Positions 9,027-17,800 of a DNA stretch of 64,000 nt are shown one piece after another. Position 1 is the stretch's first letter. Each line of letters opens with the position of its first letter. This DNA comes from Flavobacteriaceae bacterium MAR_2010_72. Its GTDB lineage: Bacteria; Bacteroidota; Bacteroidia; Flavobacteriales; Flavobacteriaceae. The position numbers and the translations under genes are program-made. Below the pieces are notes generated by a model. The model saw only the letters and a list, made by a program, of their open reading frames with translations. It had not been told where the DNA came from and made no database searches. The stretch is taken from positions 992,001 through 1,056,000 of the forward strand of contig QXCW01000002.1 in assembly GCA_003550275.1 (NCBI GenBank), read 5' to 3'.

Positions 9027-9899
9027 TTATTTACTGGCATCAGCCAGCTGTTTCGTGTCAACATACTGTTGAAATGCAACGACTTTACCATCTTTAAGTG
9101 TCCAAAGGTGTGCTACCTGTGCATCAATTGATTTTTTTGTCTTTTTAAAAGTCGCGTTATAGCGTAAAGTGGCAAGTACTTGATTATTATACATATCATG
9201 TAGTTCAATGTCTACTACTTTAAAACCATCCCATTCGCCACCAGTACGTGCAAAAACACCATTTAAAACTGCTTCGGGCCCTATGTAAGGATTGCCGTCT
9301 GCATAAGCGTTGCCTTCGGCTTCATTCCAAACCACATTGGTGTCCAGACTCGCTAAAACACCGTCGATGTTACCAGTTCCAAAATTATTGTATAGATCAT
9401 TGATTACGTTTACATTATCTGGATTGGATAGAATCCCCAATTGTTGTAAAAACACCATATTATCAAAAAAGTCTTGTTCTTGCGCAATTTTGCCGTCTTT
9501 CATTTGCACCAAAGTAGTTCCAGAGACGTCAACTGTATTGCCTGTTGCTGGAATACCGAAAAATTCACCAGAATGTGTACCTTTAAATTTCCAGTGCTTT
9601 ACAAGCTTATCACCTTGTCCAAACACATCTTCAATGGTAAACTCCACATCCGAAAATCCAGTAACAAAGTTTGCATAATAGTCTTTAAAATTATCAATTC
9701 CGATCACATTTTCTGGACTGGAAACCATGGTAATATCCTCTGTGAAATTTGTGCTATTAATAAGGTCTATGTTGCCATCATTGAGGATTTGATCCCAGGT
9801 TTGGCTGTACATTGTGATGTTTTTTTCAACTTTGGCATCATTACAGGATGTAAGGCCAATACATAGAATAATCAGTAAAAAATTAAGTGTTGTTTTCAT
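9027..9899 (-). CDS. Lipoprotein with two NTF2/SnoaL-like domains
   Basis: 290 aa. A lipoprotein signal ends at Cys19 (IGLTSC). Two consecutive SnoaL-like (NTF2-fold) domains follow, about residues 28-150 and 158-288. Each has the pattern of an early W/Y-rich helix, a GxxN/GPEA loop and a final strand pair (KHWKFKGTHSGEFFGIPATG in the first; LWTLKDGKVVAFQQY in the second). The fold serves many enzymes and binding proteins; no specific substrate can be named. Anchoring in the envelope is inferred from the lipobox. It is followed by DUF2306 and DUF1624 genes on the same strand. Confidence 0.75.
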   Translation of the reverse strand: MKTTLNFLLIILCIGLTSCNDAKVEKNITMYSQTWDQILNDGNIDLINSTNFTEDITMVSSPENVIGIDNFKDYYANFVTGFSDVEFTIEDVFGQGDKLVKHWKFKGTHSGEFFGIPATGNTVDVSGTTLVQMKDGKIAQEQDFFDNMVFLQQLGILSNPDNVNVINDLYNNFGTGNIDGVLASLDTNVVWNEAEGNAYADGNPYIGPEAVLNGVFARTGGEWDGFKVVDIELHDMYNNQVLATLRYNATFKKTKKSIDAQVAHLWTLKDGKVVAFQQYVDTKQLADASK

Positions 9900-9916
9900 A
9901 ATGTTGAATATTTGAT

Positions 9917-11221
9917 TTAAAGTTGTTGTTTTCTAATGCTGTGTTTTTTCATATAACTTAAGTTTCGCCAAATCCATTCAAGTGGTCCAAAACGATAATA
10001 TTTAAGCCAGATTGGACTTACTATTAATTGGAATACCCAAATGGCGAGTACGACATATAGTAATTCAAAGCGTTGAAGTTTGCCAAATAGCCCAAAGCCT
10101 GCACCAGTGAATATGAACATGCAAATAACCGAATGCATTACGTAATTGGTAAGTGCCATTTTACCGACTGCAGATAGACTCATTTTCAGCCATTTCAAAA
10201 TAGGTAATTTACATACTAACATGATTAGACCGACATGACCCATTGCGACTGACACGCGCCCTAGATCATAAGTGATATTTGTTTTAGAATAGCTTAATAA
10301 AGAAAAATTATGATCCATGATATAACTAATTTCAAAGTAGTTGGTAGTTAAACCAATACCATATCCTATAATAGCCATCAAACCATAAAATCGATATGAT
10401 TTTTCAGCAGATAGAATATTAAGCTTAAACAAAGCTATACCTAAAAACATCATGCTAAGCACATCCCAGAGGTCATATCTATACGGCCAATTTTCGTCAA
10501 AATGCTGGTTAATAGGAGCCAAAAATGCCACGACTTCAAAATAACCTTTTCTCATATTGGTATTAGTATGTTCAACGCCTTCAGAAGATCTTTCCCATTC
10601 TCGTTCTTGCCATCTTTGATCCGATTTTTCCAGCTCTTTCGTTAATTCTTTTCCTTCAGCTTTGTAAGTTTCAATGAGTGCAACATCTTCCATGAATTTG
10701 ACATCTTTTCTGTAGTCAGCGTAATTCCAAAGTGCTCCCATGCTGAATAAGAATAGTGCGCCGATTATCAACTTTTTAGGTGCTAGATTTCTAAAGGAAT
10801 ACACTAAAAACCCCATTAATGCATACTGATAAAGAATTTCGCCTACCCATAATAACAAATAGCCATGAATAAGTCCAAATACCAATAGCCACAAAAGGCG
10901 TCTAAAATAAATGTCAGCGCCTTTTAATCCAGCGCCTTTTTTCTCAAGCCTATCGAGTAAAATAAACATTCCGACTCCAAATAAGAATGAAAATAGGGCT
11001 CTCATTGTACCTTCAAATAATAGGTTGGCAGTAATCCAGGTGGTTAAGTTCCATCCCGTGGCGCCACCAGATACTGTTGGATCACCATAGGCTCCTGCAA
11101 GACCAAAGCCATTAATGTTCATTAATAAAATTCCGAGTAATACGACGCCTCGCATTATATCCAAAGAATGAATGCGATCTTTGGGACTCAAAGGGGCAAA
11201 GGTTGGTTCTGTTGTAATCAT
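9917..11221 (-). CDS. DUF418 domain-containing membrane protein
   Basis: 434 aa, polytopic. The N-terminal IHSLDIMRGVVLLGILLMNI is the YeiB/DUF418 opening. The C-terminal ~150 residues (GKMALTNYVMHS near 355, and FGPLEWIWRNLSY near 412) form the DUF418 domain itself. A soluble charged insertion of ~60 residues sits between helices around 190-235. The family belongs to the acyltransferase-like membrane superfamily, as does the DUF1624 protein four genes away. The reaction is unknown. It begins the 11.2-7.1 kb run of envelope genes. Confidence 0.85.
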   Translation of the reverse strand: MITTEPTFAPLSPKDRIHSLDIMRGVVLLGILLMNINGFGLAGAYGDPTVSGGATGWNLTTWITANLLFEGTMRALFSFLFGVGMFILLDRLEKKGAGLKGADIYFRRLLWLLVFGLIHGYLLLWVGEILYQYALMGFLVYSFRNLAPKKLIIGALFLFSMGALWNYADYRKDVKFMEDVALIETYKAEGKELTKELEKSDQRWQEREWERSSEGVEHTNTNMRKGYFEVVAFLAPINQHFDENWPYRYDLWDVLSMMFLGIALFKLNILSAEKSYRFYGLMAIIGYGIGLTTNYFEISYIMDHNFSLLSYSKTNITYDLGRVSVAMGHVGLIMLVCKLPILKWLKMSLSAVGKMALTNYVMHSVICMFIFTGAGFGLFGKLQRFELLYVVLAIWVFQLIVSPIWLKYYRFGPLEWIWRNLSYMKKHSIRKQQL

Positions 11222-11459
11222 TTTGGTTGGTTGTTGGTTAGGAAAAATGAAACGTTGGATTGAAATCTAGAGGTAAGAAATTAATAAATCATGTATAGCC
11301 TATAAAAAGAACTACAATGTATTGTATATAAAGATTGGAAAAACTAAATGAAGAATGATTCGATAACTTCGAGAGGCCGGAGTACTGCATAAATGTCTTT
11401 TTTTATAATTGCTATTAACCAAAAAGACTTGGGAGAACGCTTAAATATAGTGAAATTAC

Positions 11460-11972
11460 TTACATGTTCACAAAGATGTATCCTGATAGTTCATTTTCTT
11501 TAAGATTGATTTCAGTTTCATTGAGTAAAATACCATGTTCTACATAGGCCTTTAGGTTAGTTAACCAAAAGGTCCAACCATTACTGCATCCATAAAATAG
11601 TTTGAGTTTGCTGTCTTCATCTGTGGGAATATCATGTTGATTTAGCACGACTAATGTTACGTTTCCAACCGCTTTTAACGTAATATCAAGAATTGAATTG
11701 CCAAAGGTTAATTGCAGAAAATCCTTTCCGTTGGCCTGAATAACTTTGCCGTCTTCCTGTCCATCCCAATTATGCCAAAACCATGAGTAGGAGTCTTCAG
11801 GTTGAATAAACTCATTCTTCGCTCGTACGGTATTGTTTTTAGACGTATAAACAGATTTGCTTAAAAACCAAGAGGTTATTCCTGATGTGGTTGCCCATAA
11901 TTGGTAGAGTCTTTCTACGGATGTGAGGATATATATTTGTTTTTCAAAACTGCTCCATTGTAAAGTTTCCAT
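11460..11972 (-). CDS. SRPBCC (AHSA1-like) domain protein
   Basis: 170 aa, cytoplasmic. The opening WSSFEKQIYILTSVERLYQLWATTSGI has the AHSA1/START-like pattern of a first strand followed by a helix with LYxLWaTtsG and then WF. The closing pattern of G-x-T-FWLTNLKAYVEHG is the long C-terminal helix of the fold. Members bind hydrophobic ligands or assist chaperones; no ligand can be inferred. It stands alone, with 238 bp to the DUF418 gene and 119 bp to the next gene upstream. Confidence 0.75.
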   Translation of the reverse strand: METLQWSSFEKQIYILTSVERLYQLWATTSGITSWFLSKSVYTSKNNTVRAKNEFIQPEDSYSWFWHNWDGQEDGKVIQANGKDFLQLTFGNSILDITLKAVGNVTLVVLNQHDIPTDEDSKLKLFYGCSNGWTFWLTNLKAYVEHGILLNETEINLKENELSGYIFVNM

Positions 11973-12091
11973 GGTTGTTGGTAATTAGATTTCACTATTT
12001 TGAAACGTTATAATTTTAGAATCGAGTTAAAACATATTCGGATGTGATTAAATTCACATCCGAATAATAACAGAGCTATTTTAAAGGTTGG

Positions 12092-12823
12092 TTATCGGTT
12101 AGATAGCTCCTCGTTAAGGCTGTACATATATGACCAATCACTTGTGACGGCACTTCTGAATTTTGAACGCAAGGCATCGGTTTTAGCTTTGCCGTTGGCT
12201 TTTTCATAAATATTCCATACACCATCTCGGTCTACATCCATATCGGCAAAGTTTTTGAACGGAATCGAAACAAAATAATTGGGAGCATCAGGGCCACCGC
12301 CCTGAACATCATACCAAATGCCTCTTGAATCTCCTTCAACTTTTTTCATTGCACCGACCAATTCACTTACAGCTTCTCTAAAGCTGCTACCGTTGTTGGT
12401 TTTAACATTGTAAACCCATACCAATTTTGTGTCTTCTGGTAAAGCACCTGATCTACTTAAATTCGGCATCGACCTCGCAATATTGTAGTTGAAGCGTTTT
12501 ACATGTGGCATAATAAGATTGACCACTTTCATCTGGCAATCTTTTCCGGCCTCGTCACCTTGATCATCCATTTCAGCCCATTTAGCCATCGTTGAGGAAA
12601 ACACATAAACGCTGCCTTCACCTTGGACGCGGCGCCAAATGTTCCATTTGTCTTTTCCTTCATTGTCTAAATAACACTTTTTCCAAGCTTTTATACCTTC
12701 AGTAAATTGAGCATCATGTCCAGATTTTACTGTAATTTCAGATAGATTTAGTAAAAAACTATCATTTCCTTGAGCTACCATCATAAATGGTATGAGCAAG
12801 ATCAAATACACTAATTTTCTCAT
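12092..12823 (-). CDS. Secreted protein of unknown function
   Basis: 243 aa. The start at 12823 is chosen over the ATG at 12859 because it puts the signal peptide MRKLVYLILLIPFMMVAQG at the N-terminus. The mature part appears to consist of two similar alpha/beta halves: residues ~22-115 with WNIWRRVQGEGSVYVFSS, and ~130-243 with RGIWYDVQGGGPDAPNYFVS. In each, a basic helix is followed by a strand with G-x-G, which resembles a duplicated dimeric alpha-beta barrel. It is exported or periplasmic. No family name is recognised with confidence. Confidence 0.6.
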   Translation of the reverse strand: MRKLVYLILLIPFMMVAQGNDSFLLNLSEITVKSGHDAQFTEGIKAWKKCYLDNEGKDKWNIWRRVQGEGSVYVFSSTMAKWAEMDDQGDEAGKDCQMKVVNLIMPHVKRFNYNIARSMPNLSRSGALPEDTKLVWVYNVKTNNGSSFREAVSELVGAMKKVEGDSRGIWYDVQGGGPDAPNYFVSIPFKNFADMDVDRDGVWNIYEKANGKAKTDALRSKFRSAVTSDWSYMYSLNEELSNR

Positions 12824-13089
12824 AATTGTTGGTTTGGTTAAAAATATATAATGCAACATTGGAGCAATTTAATCCAATGATAATGTCAACAATGAAATTT
12901 ATCTAGGGCACTTAAAAAAATATATTAATTCGGGACAAACTAATACTTAAGTTCTTGTAAAAACCTATAAATGTGCTATTAAGAATTTTTTTATTGTTAT
13001 AAATATAATAAAAAAAAATATTATTTGTGGGAAAAATACTGGTCTTTGTCGTAATGTGCTGGATAAAAGCGAATTATACGACAAAAATA

Positions 13090-14175
13090 TTATTTTAAAT
13101 ATTTTGCTAAAAGCCTGTGGAAATGATGAACTCCTTTTTCACGTGTGGGCGAAAAACGTCCAGTCGTGTAAAATCTAGATTGAACACCTTTGTGAACACT
13201 TTCAACCACAAACTCATCTTCGCGTTCTACCTTATCCAATAAGGCTCCAGCGCCTTTATTAAGTTTGTTTTCGTCATAGACATAGGTGATAAAGGAAACT
13301 TTTGTTTTGTTCAAACTAATAGGCTTTACAATATTGATGGATAAGCCCCAAGGATAAAAATTAAACATCATATTAGGGAAAATCCAGTAATAATAAGCAG
13401 CAACATTTTTGCCATGATCTATGTGATAGTCTGGTAAATCAAATACTTCTTCCCCTGAATTGGCATAGCCAATTTGGAGATTACAATGCTCATAAATTTC
13501 AGTTATGTAATTACCGTAATCCAAAACATCATTTAATGAGTCATGTACGAAAGGGATATGAAAACCTTCTAAATAATTATCACAATATAATGCCCAATGA
13601 CAATTGACCAGATAATCCTTGCTTAAATCTTTACGGTGCTTAAATTGATGCAAAGGTAAAAAGCCTATACGTTCAATCATGACTTGTAATACCGTATCGA
13701 AATCAAAAACAGGATTTAGGCTTACAAAAATAAAAGGATCCAAAGTGGCAACCATAAACTCGCGTAAATCATCACAAGGCCTTGGGAAGTTTTTTGCCTG
13801 TTCAAATTCGGGCATAGACTTAAATGAACCGTCTAAATTATAGCGTCTGCCATGGTATTGGCAGCGTAGTTGGGTTGCCTTTCCAGAGTTGGCTACCACT
13901 ATATTACCCCGGTGGGTACAAACGTTGATCAAACATTTGATGGTATCAGACTTATCACGGACAAGCACTAAAGGTTCGGTGATATAATTGTCTAAAAGAA
14001 TAAAAGGATGGGCCGTTTCTGTAAAGGGCACTAAACTATCGTCACCTATCCACTGCCATGTTTTTAGAAAAATAGTTTCCTTTATAGCATTAAAAACGTT
14101 TTCACTCCTATAAAATTCGGCTGGAAGGGTTTCTGCGAGCCTGATATCTTTATTGATATTGAATTGGTTAGCCAT
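13090..14175 (-). CDS. Rieske aromatic-ring-hydroxylating oxygenase alpha-subunit-like protein
   Basis: 361 aa, cytoplasmic. The Rieske [2Fe-2S] ligands are Cys86-x-His88 and Cys105-x2-His108. The mononuclear iron site follows in DNYLEGFHIPFVH, with His206 and His211, preceded by Asn200. This 'NYLEGxHxPFVH' form is closer to the choline-monooxygenase-like branch than to naphthalene dioxygenase. It would hydroxylate or demethylate a small molecule with electrons from a separate reductase. No reductase or beta subunit is nearby, so the substrate is unknown. The family is usually 350-450 aa, and this one looks complete. Confidence 0.85.
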   Translation of the reverse strand: MANQFNINKDIRLAETLPAEFYRSENVFNAIKETIFLKTWQWIGDDSLVPFTETAHPFILLDNYITEPLVLVRDKSDTIKCLINVCTHRGNIVVANSGKATQLRCQYHGRRYNLDGSFKSMPEFEQAKNFPRPCDDLREFMVATLDPFIFVSLNPVFDFDTVLQVMIERIGFLPLHQFKHRKDLSKDYLVNCHWALYCDNYLEGFHIPFVHDSLNDVLDYGNYITEIYEHCNLQIGYANSGEEVFDLPDYHIDHGKNVAAYYYWIFPNMMFNFYPWGLSINIVKPISLNKTKVSFITYVYDENKLNKGAGALLDKVEREDEFVVESVHKGVQSRFYTTGRFSPTREKGVHHFHRLLAKYLK

Positions 14176-14253
14176 AAATTCTATTAATACTGGAAAAATA
14201 CGAATTTATTTGATTTCAATATAGAAAAGCGAAGAACCTAGTTCCCTAAAAAT

Positions 14254-14394
14254 AAAAAGAGGCTGTCTAAAAAGGTTGTTATCTGTCAGTTCGAGCGCAG
14301 TCGAGAACTAACCAACTACTGAAAATCAATAGGTTTCGACTGTGCTCAACCTGACAAAATCCAGTTTTCATTACTTTTTAGATAGCCTCTTTTT
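14254..14394. repeat. Nested inverted repeats, also terminator of lysA
   Basis: Outer arms at 14254-14274 and 14374-14394 are 21 nt with one mismatch (core GAGGCTGTCTAAAAA / TTTTTAGATAGCCTC) and are flanked by A/T tracts, so they form an intrinsic terminator for lysA on the minus strand. An inner imperfect pair of 25 nt (14284-14308 and 14332-14356) has the core CAGTTCGAGCGCAGTCGAGA. Inserting a second palindrome in a terminator loop suggests a mobile repeat. Confidence 0.75.
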
Positions 14395-14395
14395 T

Positions 14396-15601
14396 TTAGA
14401 ATTGAATCTCTACTTGATTCTTTAATATATCTTCAAAAGTTTCTCTTTTTCTGATCAAATGCGCTTTGTCTTTGTACCAAAGTACTTCGGCTGGTCGGTA
14501 TCGCGAGTTGTAATTGCTAGACATGGTAAAGCAATAGGCTCCTGCATTTTTGAAGCACAAAATGTCATCTTCACTTATCTCGTTGATACGTCTGTTATTT
14601 GCAAAAGTATCTGTTTCACAGATGTAGCCAACAACAGAATAAAAACGCTCACGACCATTTGGATTAGAAATGTTTATAATCTCATGTTGTGATCCATAAA
14701 GCATCGGCCTAATCAGATGATTAAATCCTGAATCGATTTGAGCAAATACCGTTGAAGTGGTTTGTTTTACCACATTAACTTTCGCTAAAAACACACCTGC
14801 TTCACTAACTAGAAATTTACCAGGTTCAAAAGCAAGGGTAAGTTGTTTTCCGTATTCTTTACAAAATTCATTAAAACGTTTGCTTAATTTTTCGCCAAGT
14901 TCTTCAATGTTGGTTTCAATATCTCCAGCCTTGTAAGGGACTTTAAATCCAGAACCAAAATCAATAAACTCAAGATTTTTGAAGCCTTTAGCGGTATCGA
15001 ATAATATTTCACTTGCGTATAAAAACACATCGATATCTAAAATGTCACTTCCCGTATGCATATGGATACCGTTGATGTTCATTTTAGTGTTTTCAACGAT
15101 GCGAAGAATATGAGGGATTTGGTGAATTGAAATTCCAAATTTACTATCAATGTGTCCTACCGATATATTCGTGTTTCCGCCTGCCATGACATGCGGATTA
15201 ATTCTTATACAAACAGGAATTTTAGGGTATTTTGTGCCAAACTGCTCTAATATAGAAAGGTTGTCAATATTAATTTGAACTCCCAATTTGGCGACATCTT
15301 CAATTTCCTTAAGGGATACACCATTAGGTGTGAAAATAATTTGTTTAGGCTCAAAACCTGCAGCAAGACCTAATTTCACTTCTTGAATAGAAACGGTATC
15401 TAAACCAGAACCTAAGGTGTTGAACAATTTTAAAACCGAAAGATTTGATAGCGCCTTGACCGCATAATTAATCTTCAACTTCTTCACCTTATCAAATGCA
15501 GAAGTTAAGCGTTTATACTGTGATGCTATTTTATCAGCATCATAAACGTAAACTGGACTTCCATAGTCCTTTGCAATTTGTAACAAGGTGTTTTGTTCCA
15601 T
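14396..15601 (-). CDS. lysA: Diaminopimelate decarboxylase
   Basis: 401 aa. Fold type III PLP decarboxylase that converts meso-diaminopimelate to L-lysine and CO2, the last step of lysine synthesis. Lys49 in NYAVKALSN is the PLP Schiff-base residue. GGNTNISVGHIDSKFG, IHMHTGSDI, EPGKFLV and the C-terminal CETDTFAN and AGAY motifs are the substrate- and PLP-binding elements in the expected order. Full family length. A candidate -7 box (15629-15636) lies 27 nt before the ATG. dapD, in the same pathway, is at 57.3-58.1 kb but not linked. Confidence 0.95.
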   Translation of the reverse strand: MEQNTLLQIAKDYGSPVYVYDADKIASQYKRLTSAFDKVKKLKINYAVKALSNLSVLKLFNTLGSGLDTVSIQEVKLGLAAGFEPKQIIFTPNGVSLKEIEDVAKLGVQINIDNLSILEQFGTKYPKIPVCIRINPHVMAGGNTNISVGHIDSKFGISIHQIPHILRIVENTKMNINGIHMHTGSDILDIDVFLYASEILFDTAKGFKNLEFIDFGSGFKVPYKAGDIETNIEELGEKLSKRFNEFCKEYGKQLTLAFEPGKFLVSEAGVFLAKVNVVKQTTSTVFAQIDSGFNHLIRPMLYGSQHEIINISNPNGRERFYSVVGYICETDTFANNRRINEISEDDILCFKNAGAYCFTMSSNYNSRYRPAEVLWYKDKAHLIRKRETFEDILKNQVEIQF

Positions 15602-15628
15602 TTTATTAAGTTTTTATAATTAAAGCTG

Positions 15629-15657
15629 CAAAGCTATAAAGTTTTTTCTAGTCAAAA
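15629..15657 (-). promoter_or_regulatory. Candidate lysA promoter (-7 TAGCTTTG, -33 TTTTGAC)
   Basis: On the minus strand TAGCTTTG (plus positions 15629-15636) matches the Bacteroidota -7 consensus TAnnTTTG. A TTTTG lies 16 nt upstream, a little shorter than the usual spacing. The start codon follows 27 nt downstream. Confidence 0.5.
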
Positions 15658-15727
15658 GCTAATAATTCTTTAAAAATAAGGGGGAAAGAATGTGTTTTTC
15701 ATAACCTGATTAATCATTGTTAAAAAA

Positions 15728-15760
15728 TATTGGTTAAAAGGGCAAGGATGTTTACTTTTG
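15728..15760 (+). promoter_or_regulatory. Candidate sucC promoter (-33 TATTGG, -7 TACTTTTG)
   Basis: TACTTTTG (15753-15760) fits TAnnTTTG exactly, with ATTGG at 15729-15733 about 19 nt upstream. The ATG of sucC is 24 nt further on, giving a short leader. The pattern matches the flavobacterial sigma-A promoter. Confidence 0.6.
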
Positions 15761-15784
15761 TGCCTATAAACATTTGAAACAAGA

Positions 15785-16975
15785 ATGAACTTACACGAAT
15801 ATCAAGGCAAAGAGATTTTAAGCAGTTTTGGCGTGCGAATCCAACGAGGAATTGTTGCACAAAATGCACATGAGGCAGTTGCTGCAGCAAAACAATTAAC
15901 TCAAGAAACAGGAACGAGTTGGCATGTCATCAAAGCGCAGGTCCATGCAGGTGGGCGTGGTAAAGGCGGTGGTGTAAAATTAGCCAAAAACCTAAAGGAA
16001 GTTGAAGCGATAGCAGGGCAGATCATCGGAATGAATTTAGTTACGCCTCAAACTTCTAAAGAAGGTAAGCGTGTACATCAAGTTTTGATCGCAGAAGATG
16101 TTTATTACCCTGGACCTAGCGAAACCAGTGAATTTTATATGTCTGTACTTTTAAATCGTGGTACGGGTCGAAATATGATTATGTATTCAACTGAAGGGGG
16201 TATGGATATTGAAACCGTTGCAGAAGAAACGCCTCATTTAATATTTACTGAAGAAATAGATCCTTCAGTAGGTTTGATGCCTTTTCAAGCCAGACGAATT
16301 GCCTTTAATTTAGGACTGTCAGGTAACGCATTTAAAGAAATGACCAAATTTGTTTCTTCACTTTATACAGCTTATGTAAAGTCTGATTCATCATTATTTG
16401 AAATCAATCCCGTATTAAAGACCAGTGATGATAAAATTATGGCTGTTGATGCTAAAGTAACGATTGACGATAATGCTTTATATAGACATAAAGATTATGT
16501 GAATTTAAGAGACTTACGTGAAGAAAACCCTATAGAGGTAGAAGCCAAAGAAGTAGGTTTGAACTATGTTGATTTGGATGGTAATGTGGGCTGCATGGTA
16601 AATGGAGCTGGCCTTGCAATGGCCACTATGGACTTGATTAAGCAAGCAGGTGGAGAGCCCGCCAACTTTTTGGATGTTGGAGGTACAGCAGATGCCGCTC
16701 GTGTTGAAGCCGCTTTTAAAATTATTCTGAAAGACCCAGCTGTAAAAGCTATTTTGATTAATATTTTTGGTGGAATTGTGCGTTGTGATCGAGTAGCTCA
16801 AGGCGTCATTGATGCGTATAAAAACATGGGAACAATCAATGTTCCTATTATTGTAAGACTGCAAGGTACTAATGCTGATATTGCCAAAGAATTGATTGAC
16901 AGTTCTGGATTGGACGTTCAAAGTGCTGTAGAATTTCAAGAAGCCGCAGATAAAGTACAAGCTGTTCTAGCCTAG
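15785..16975 (+). CDS. sucC: Succinyl-CoA synthetase (ADP-forming) beta subunit
   Basis: 396 aa. ATP-grasp subunit that with SucD interconverts succinyl-CoA + ADP + phosphate and succinate + ATP in the TCA cycle. The ATP-grasp glycine loop [15 protein letters not shown] is at residues 51-65. FLDVGGTAD and [10 protein letters not shown] (about 290-340) are the conserved C-terminal CoA-ligase motifs that contact the alpha subunit. Length is normal. sucD is not in the window, so in this genome the two subunits are encoded separately, as in several flavobacteria. A clear terminator follows. Confidence 0.96.
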   Translation: MNLHEYQGKEILSSFGVRIQRGIVAQNAHEAVAAAKQLTQETGTSWHVIKAQVHAGGRGKGGGVKLAKNLKEVEAIAGQIIGMNLVTPQTSKEGKRVHQVLIAEDVYYPGPSETSEFYMSVLLNRGTGRNMIMYSTEGGMDIETVAEETPHLIFTEEIDPSVGLMPFQARRIAFNLGLSGNAFKEMTKFVSSLYTAYVKSDSSLFEINPVLKTSDDKIMAVDAKVTIDDNALYRHKDYVNLRDLREENPIEVEAKEVGLNYVDLDGNVGCMVNGAGLAMATMDLIKQAGGEPANFLDVGGTADAARVEAAFKIILKDPAVKAILINIFGGIVRCDRVAQGVIDAYKNMGTINVPIIVRLQGTNADIAKELIDSSGLDVQSAVEFQEAADKVQAVLA

Positions 16976-17000
16976 TATTGATATTAAATTATATGGTTGA

Positions 17001-17028
17001 AAGCTCTCAAATGTTGAGGGCTTTTTTT
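17001..17028 (+). terminator. Rho-independent terminator after sucC
   Basis: Arms AAGCTCTCAA and TTGAGGGCTT with a 3-nt loop and one G-T pair, followed by a run of seven T. Confidence 0.85.
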
Positions 17029-17158
17029 ATGGGATGTTTTGAATTCATGTTAATTCTAAATGAAATTTGTTAAAAAAGGGTTAAATCGGTGATAATGTGT
17101 AACATTCTGGTTTGACAAACGTCTTTAATACAAATTCATTAATCAAAAATCAAAAATC

Positions 17159-17497
17159 ATGAAATCAATCAAAATTTTCTTGCTAGTAGCAGTTTTTGCT
17201 TTCAGCAGCGCCCTTTATGCAGGGTCAAATCCATCAAATGATGCTCCAACAGTTATTTCTAACGAAATTGGTAAGCTTCTAAAAAATCCAAATTTTAAAG
17301 TAGACAAGGAACTTTTTGCCAACGTTAAAATTTTATTCAATCAAGACAATGAAATTGTAGTTCTATCTGTAGATTCTAAAGACAAAGGCATAGATACCTA
17401 CATTAAAGGTAGATTAAACTACAACAAATTGTCAGTTGATGTGAACAATAAAAACAGATATTATATTGTACCAGTTAGGATAACTGCAAAACAATAA
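17159..17497 (+). CDS. Small secreted protein of unknown function
   Basis: 112 aa. A signal peptide (MKSIKIFLLVAVFAFSSALYAG) precedes an ~90-residue domain with alternating strands (ANVKILFNQDNEIVVLSV and YYIVPVRITAKQ). The pattern is typical of small flavobacterial periplasmic proteins of no known role. A TTTGAC at 17112 is a possible -33 element but no good -7 box was found. A bidirectional terminator follows. Not assigned to a family. Confidence 0.7.
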   Translation: MKSIKIFLLVAVFAFSSALYAGSNPSNDAPTVISNEIGKLLKNPNFKVDKELFANVKILFNQDNEIVVLSVDSKDKGIDTYIKGRLNYNKLSVDVNNKNRYYIVPVRITAKQ

Positions 17498-17521
17498 ACT
17501 AATTATTTGTTTTAGTCTGAT

Positions 17522-17550
17522 AAAAACCCTTAACCTTGTTAGGGGTTTTT
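17522..17550. terminator. Bidirectional terminator between convergent genes
   Basis: Arms AAAAACCCTTAAC (17522-17534) and GTTAGGGGTTTTT (17538-17550) with one G-T pair. T tracts follow on both strands. It serves the 17159 gene and the DUF1456 gene that ends at 17549. Confidence 0.85.
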
Positions 17551-17797
17551 ATGTTTTTGGCGTTTTGGGTTCTTTTTTTGGCATTGGTCCACGAAGATGG
17601 ATGATCAAGCCATTTAAGAAGTTTCGTAAAATTTGATCACCACATTCCATATATTTTGGATGGTCTTCCTTTCTGAAAAAAGCGCCTAATTCACTTTTTG
17701 AAATTCTAAAATCTACCAGTTCTAGAATTTTCACAATGTCATCATCGCGCAGTTTTAGTGCGACTCTTAATTTTTTTAGGATATCATTATTGGTCAT
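17549..17797 (-). CDS. Short DUF1456 (YehS-like) protein
   Basis: 82 aa. A single DUF1456 unit: NNDILKKLRVALKLRDDDIV is the first helix pair and KSELGAFFRKEDH the following loop and helix. It ends in a lysine/proline-rich tail. The better-known YehS protein is about twice as long because it has two such units, so this is a half-length form. Its function is unknown; the helical unit may bind nucleic acid or a protein partner. It starts 3 nt after the esterase gene's stop, so the two are co-transcribed. Confidence 0.75.
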   Translation of the reverse strand: MTNNDILKKLRVALKLRDDDIVKILELVDFRISKSELGAFFRKEDHPKYMECGDQILRNFLNGLIIHLRGPMPKKEPKTPKT

Positions 17798-17800
17798 AAG

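Noticed and set aside
14284-14308. tRNA-like T-arm (GTTCGAG) in the lysA-Rieske gap
   Set aside because: No acceptor, anticodon or D arm can be formed; the bases belong to an inverted repeat.
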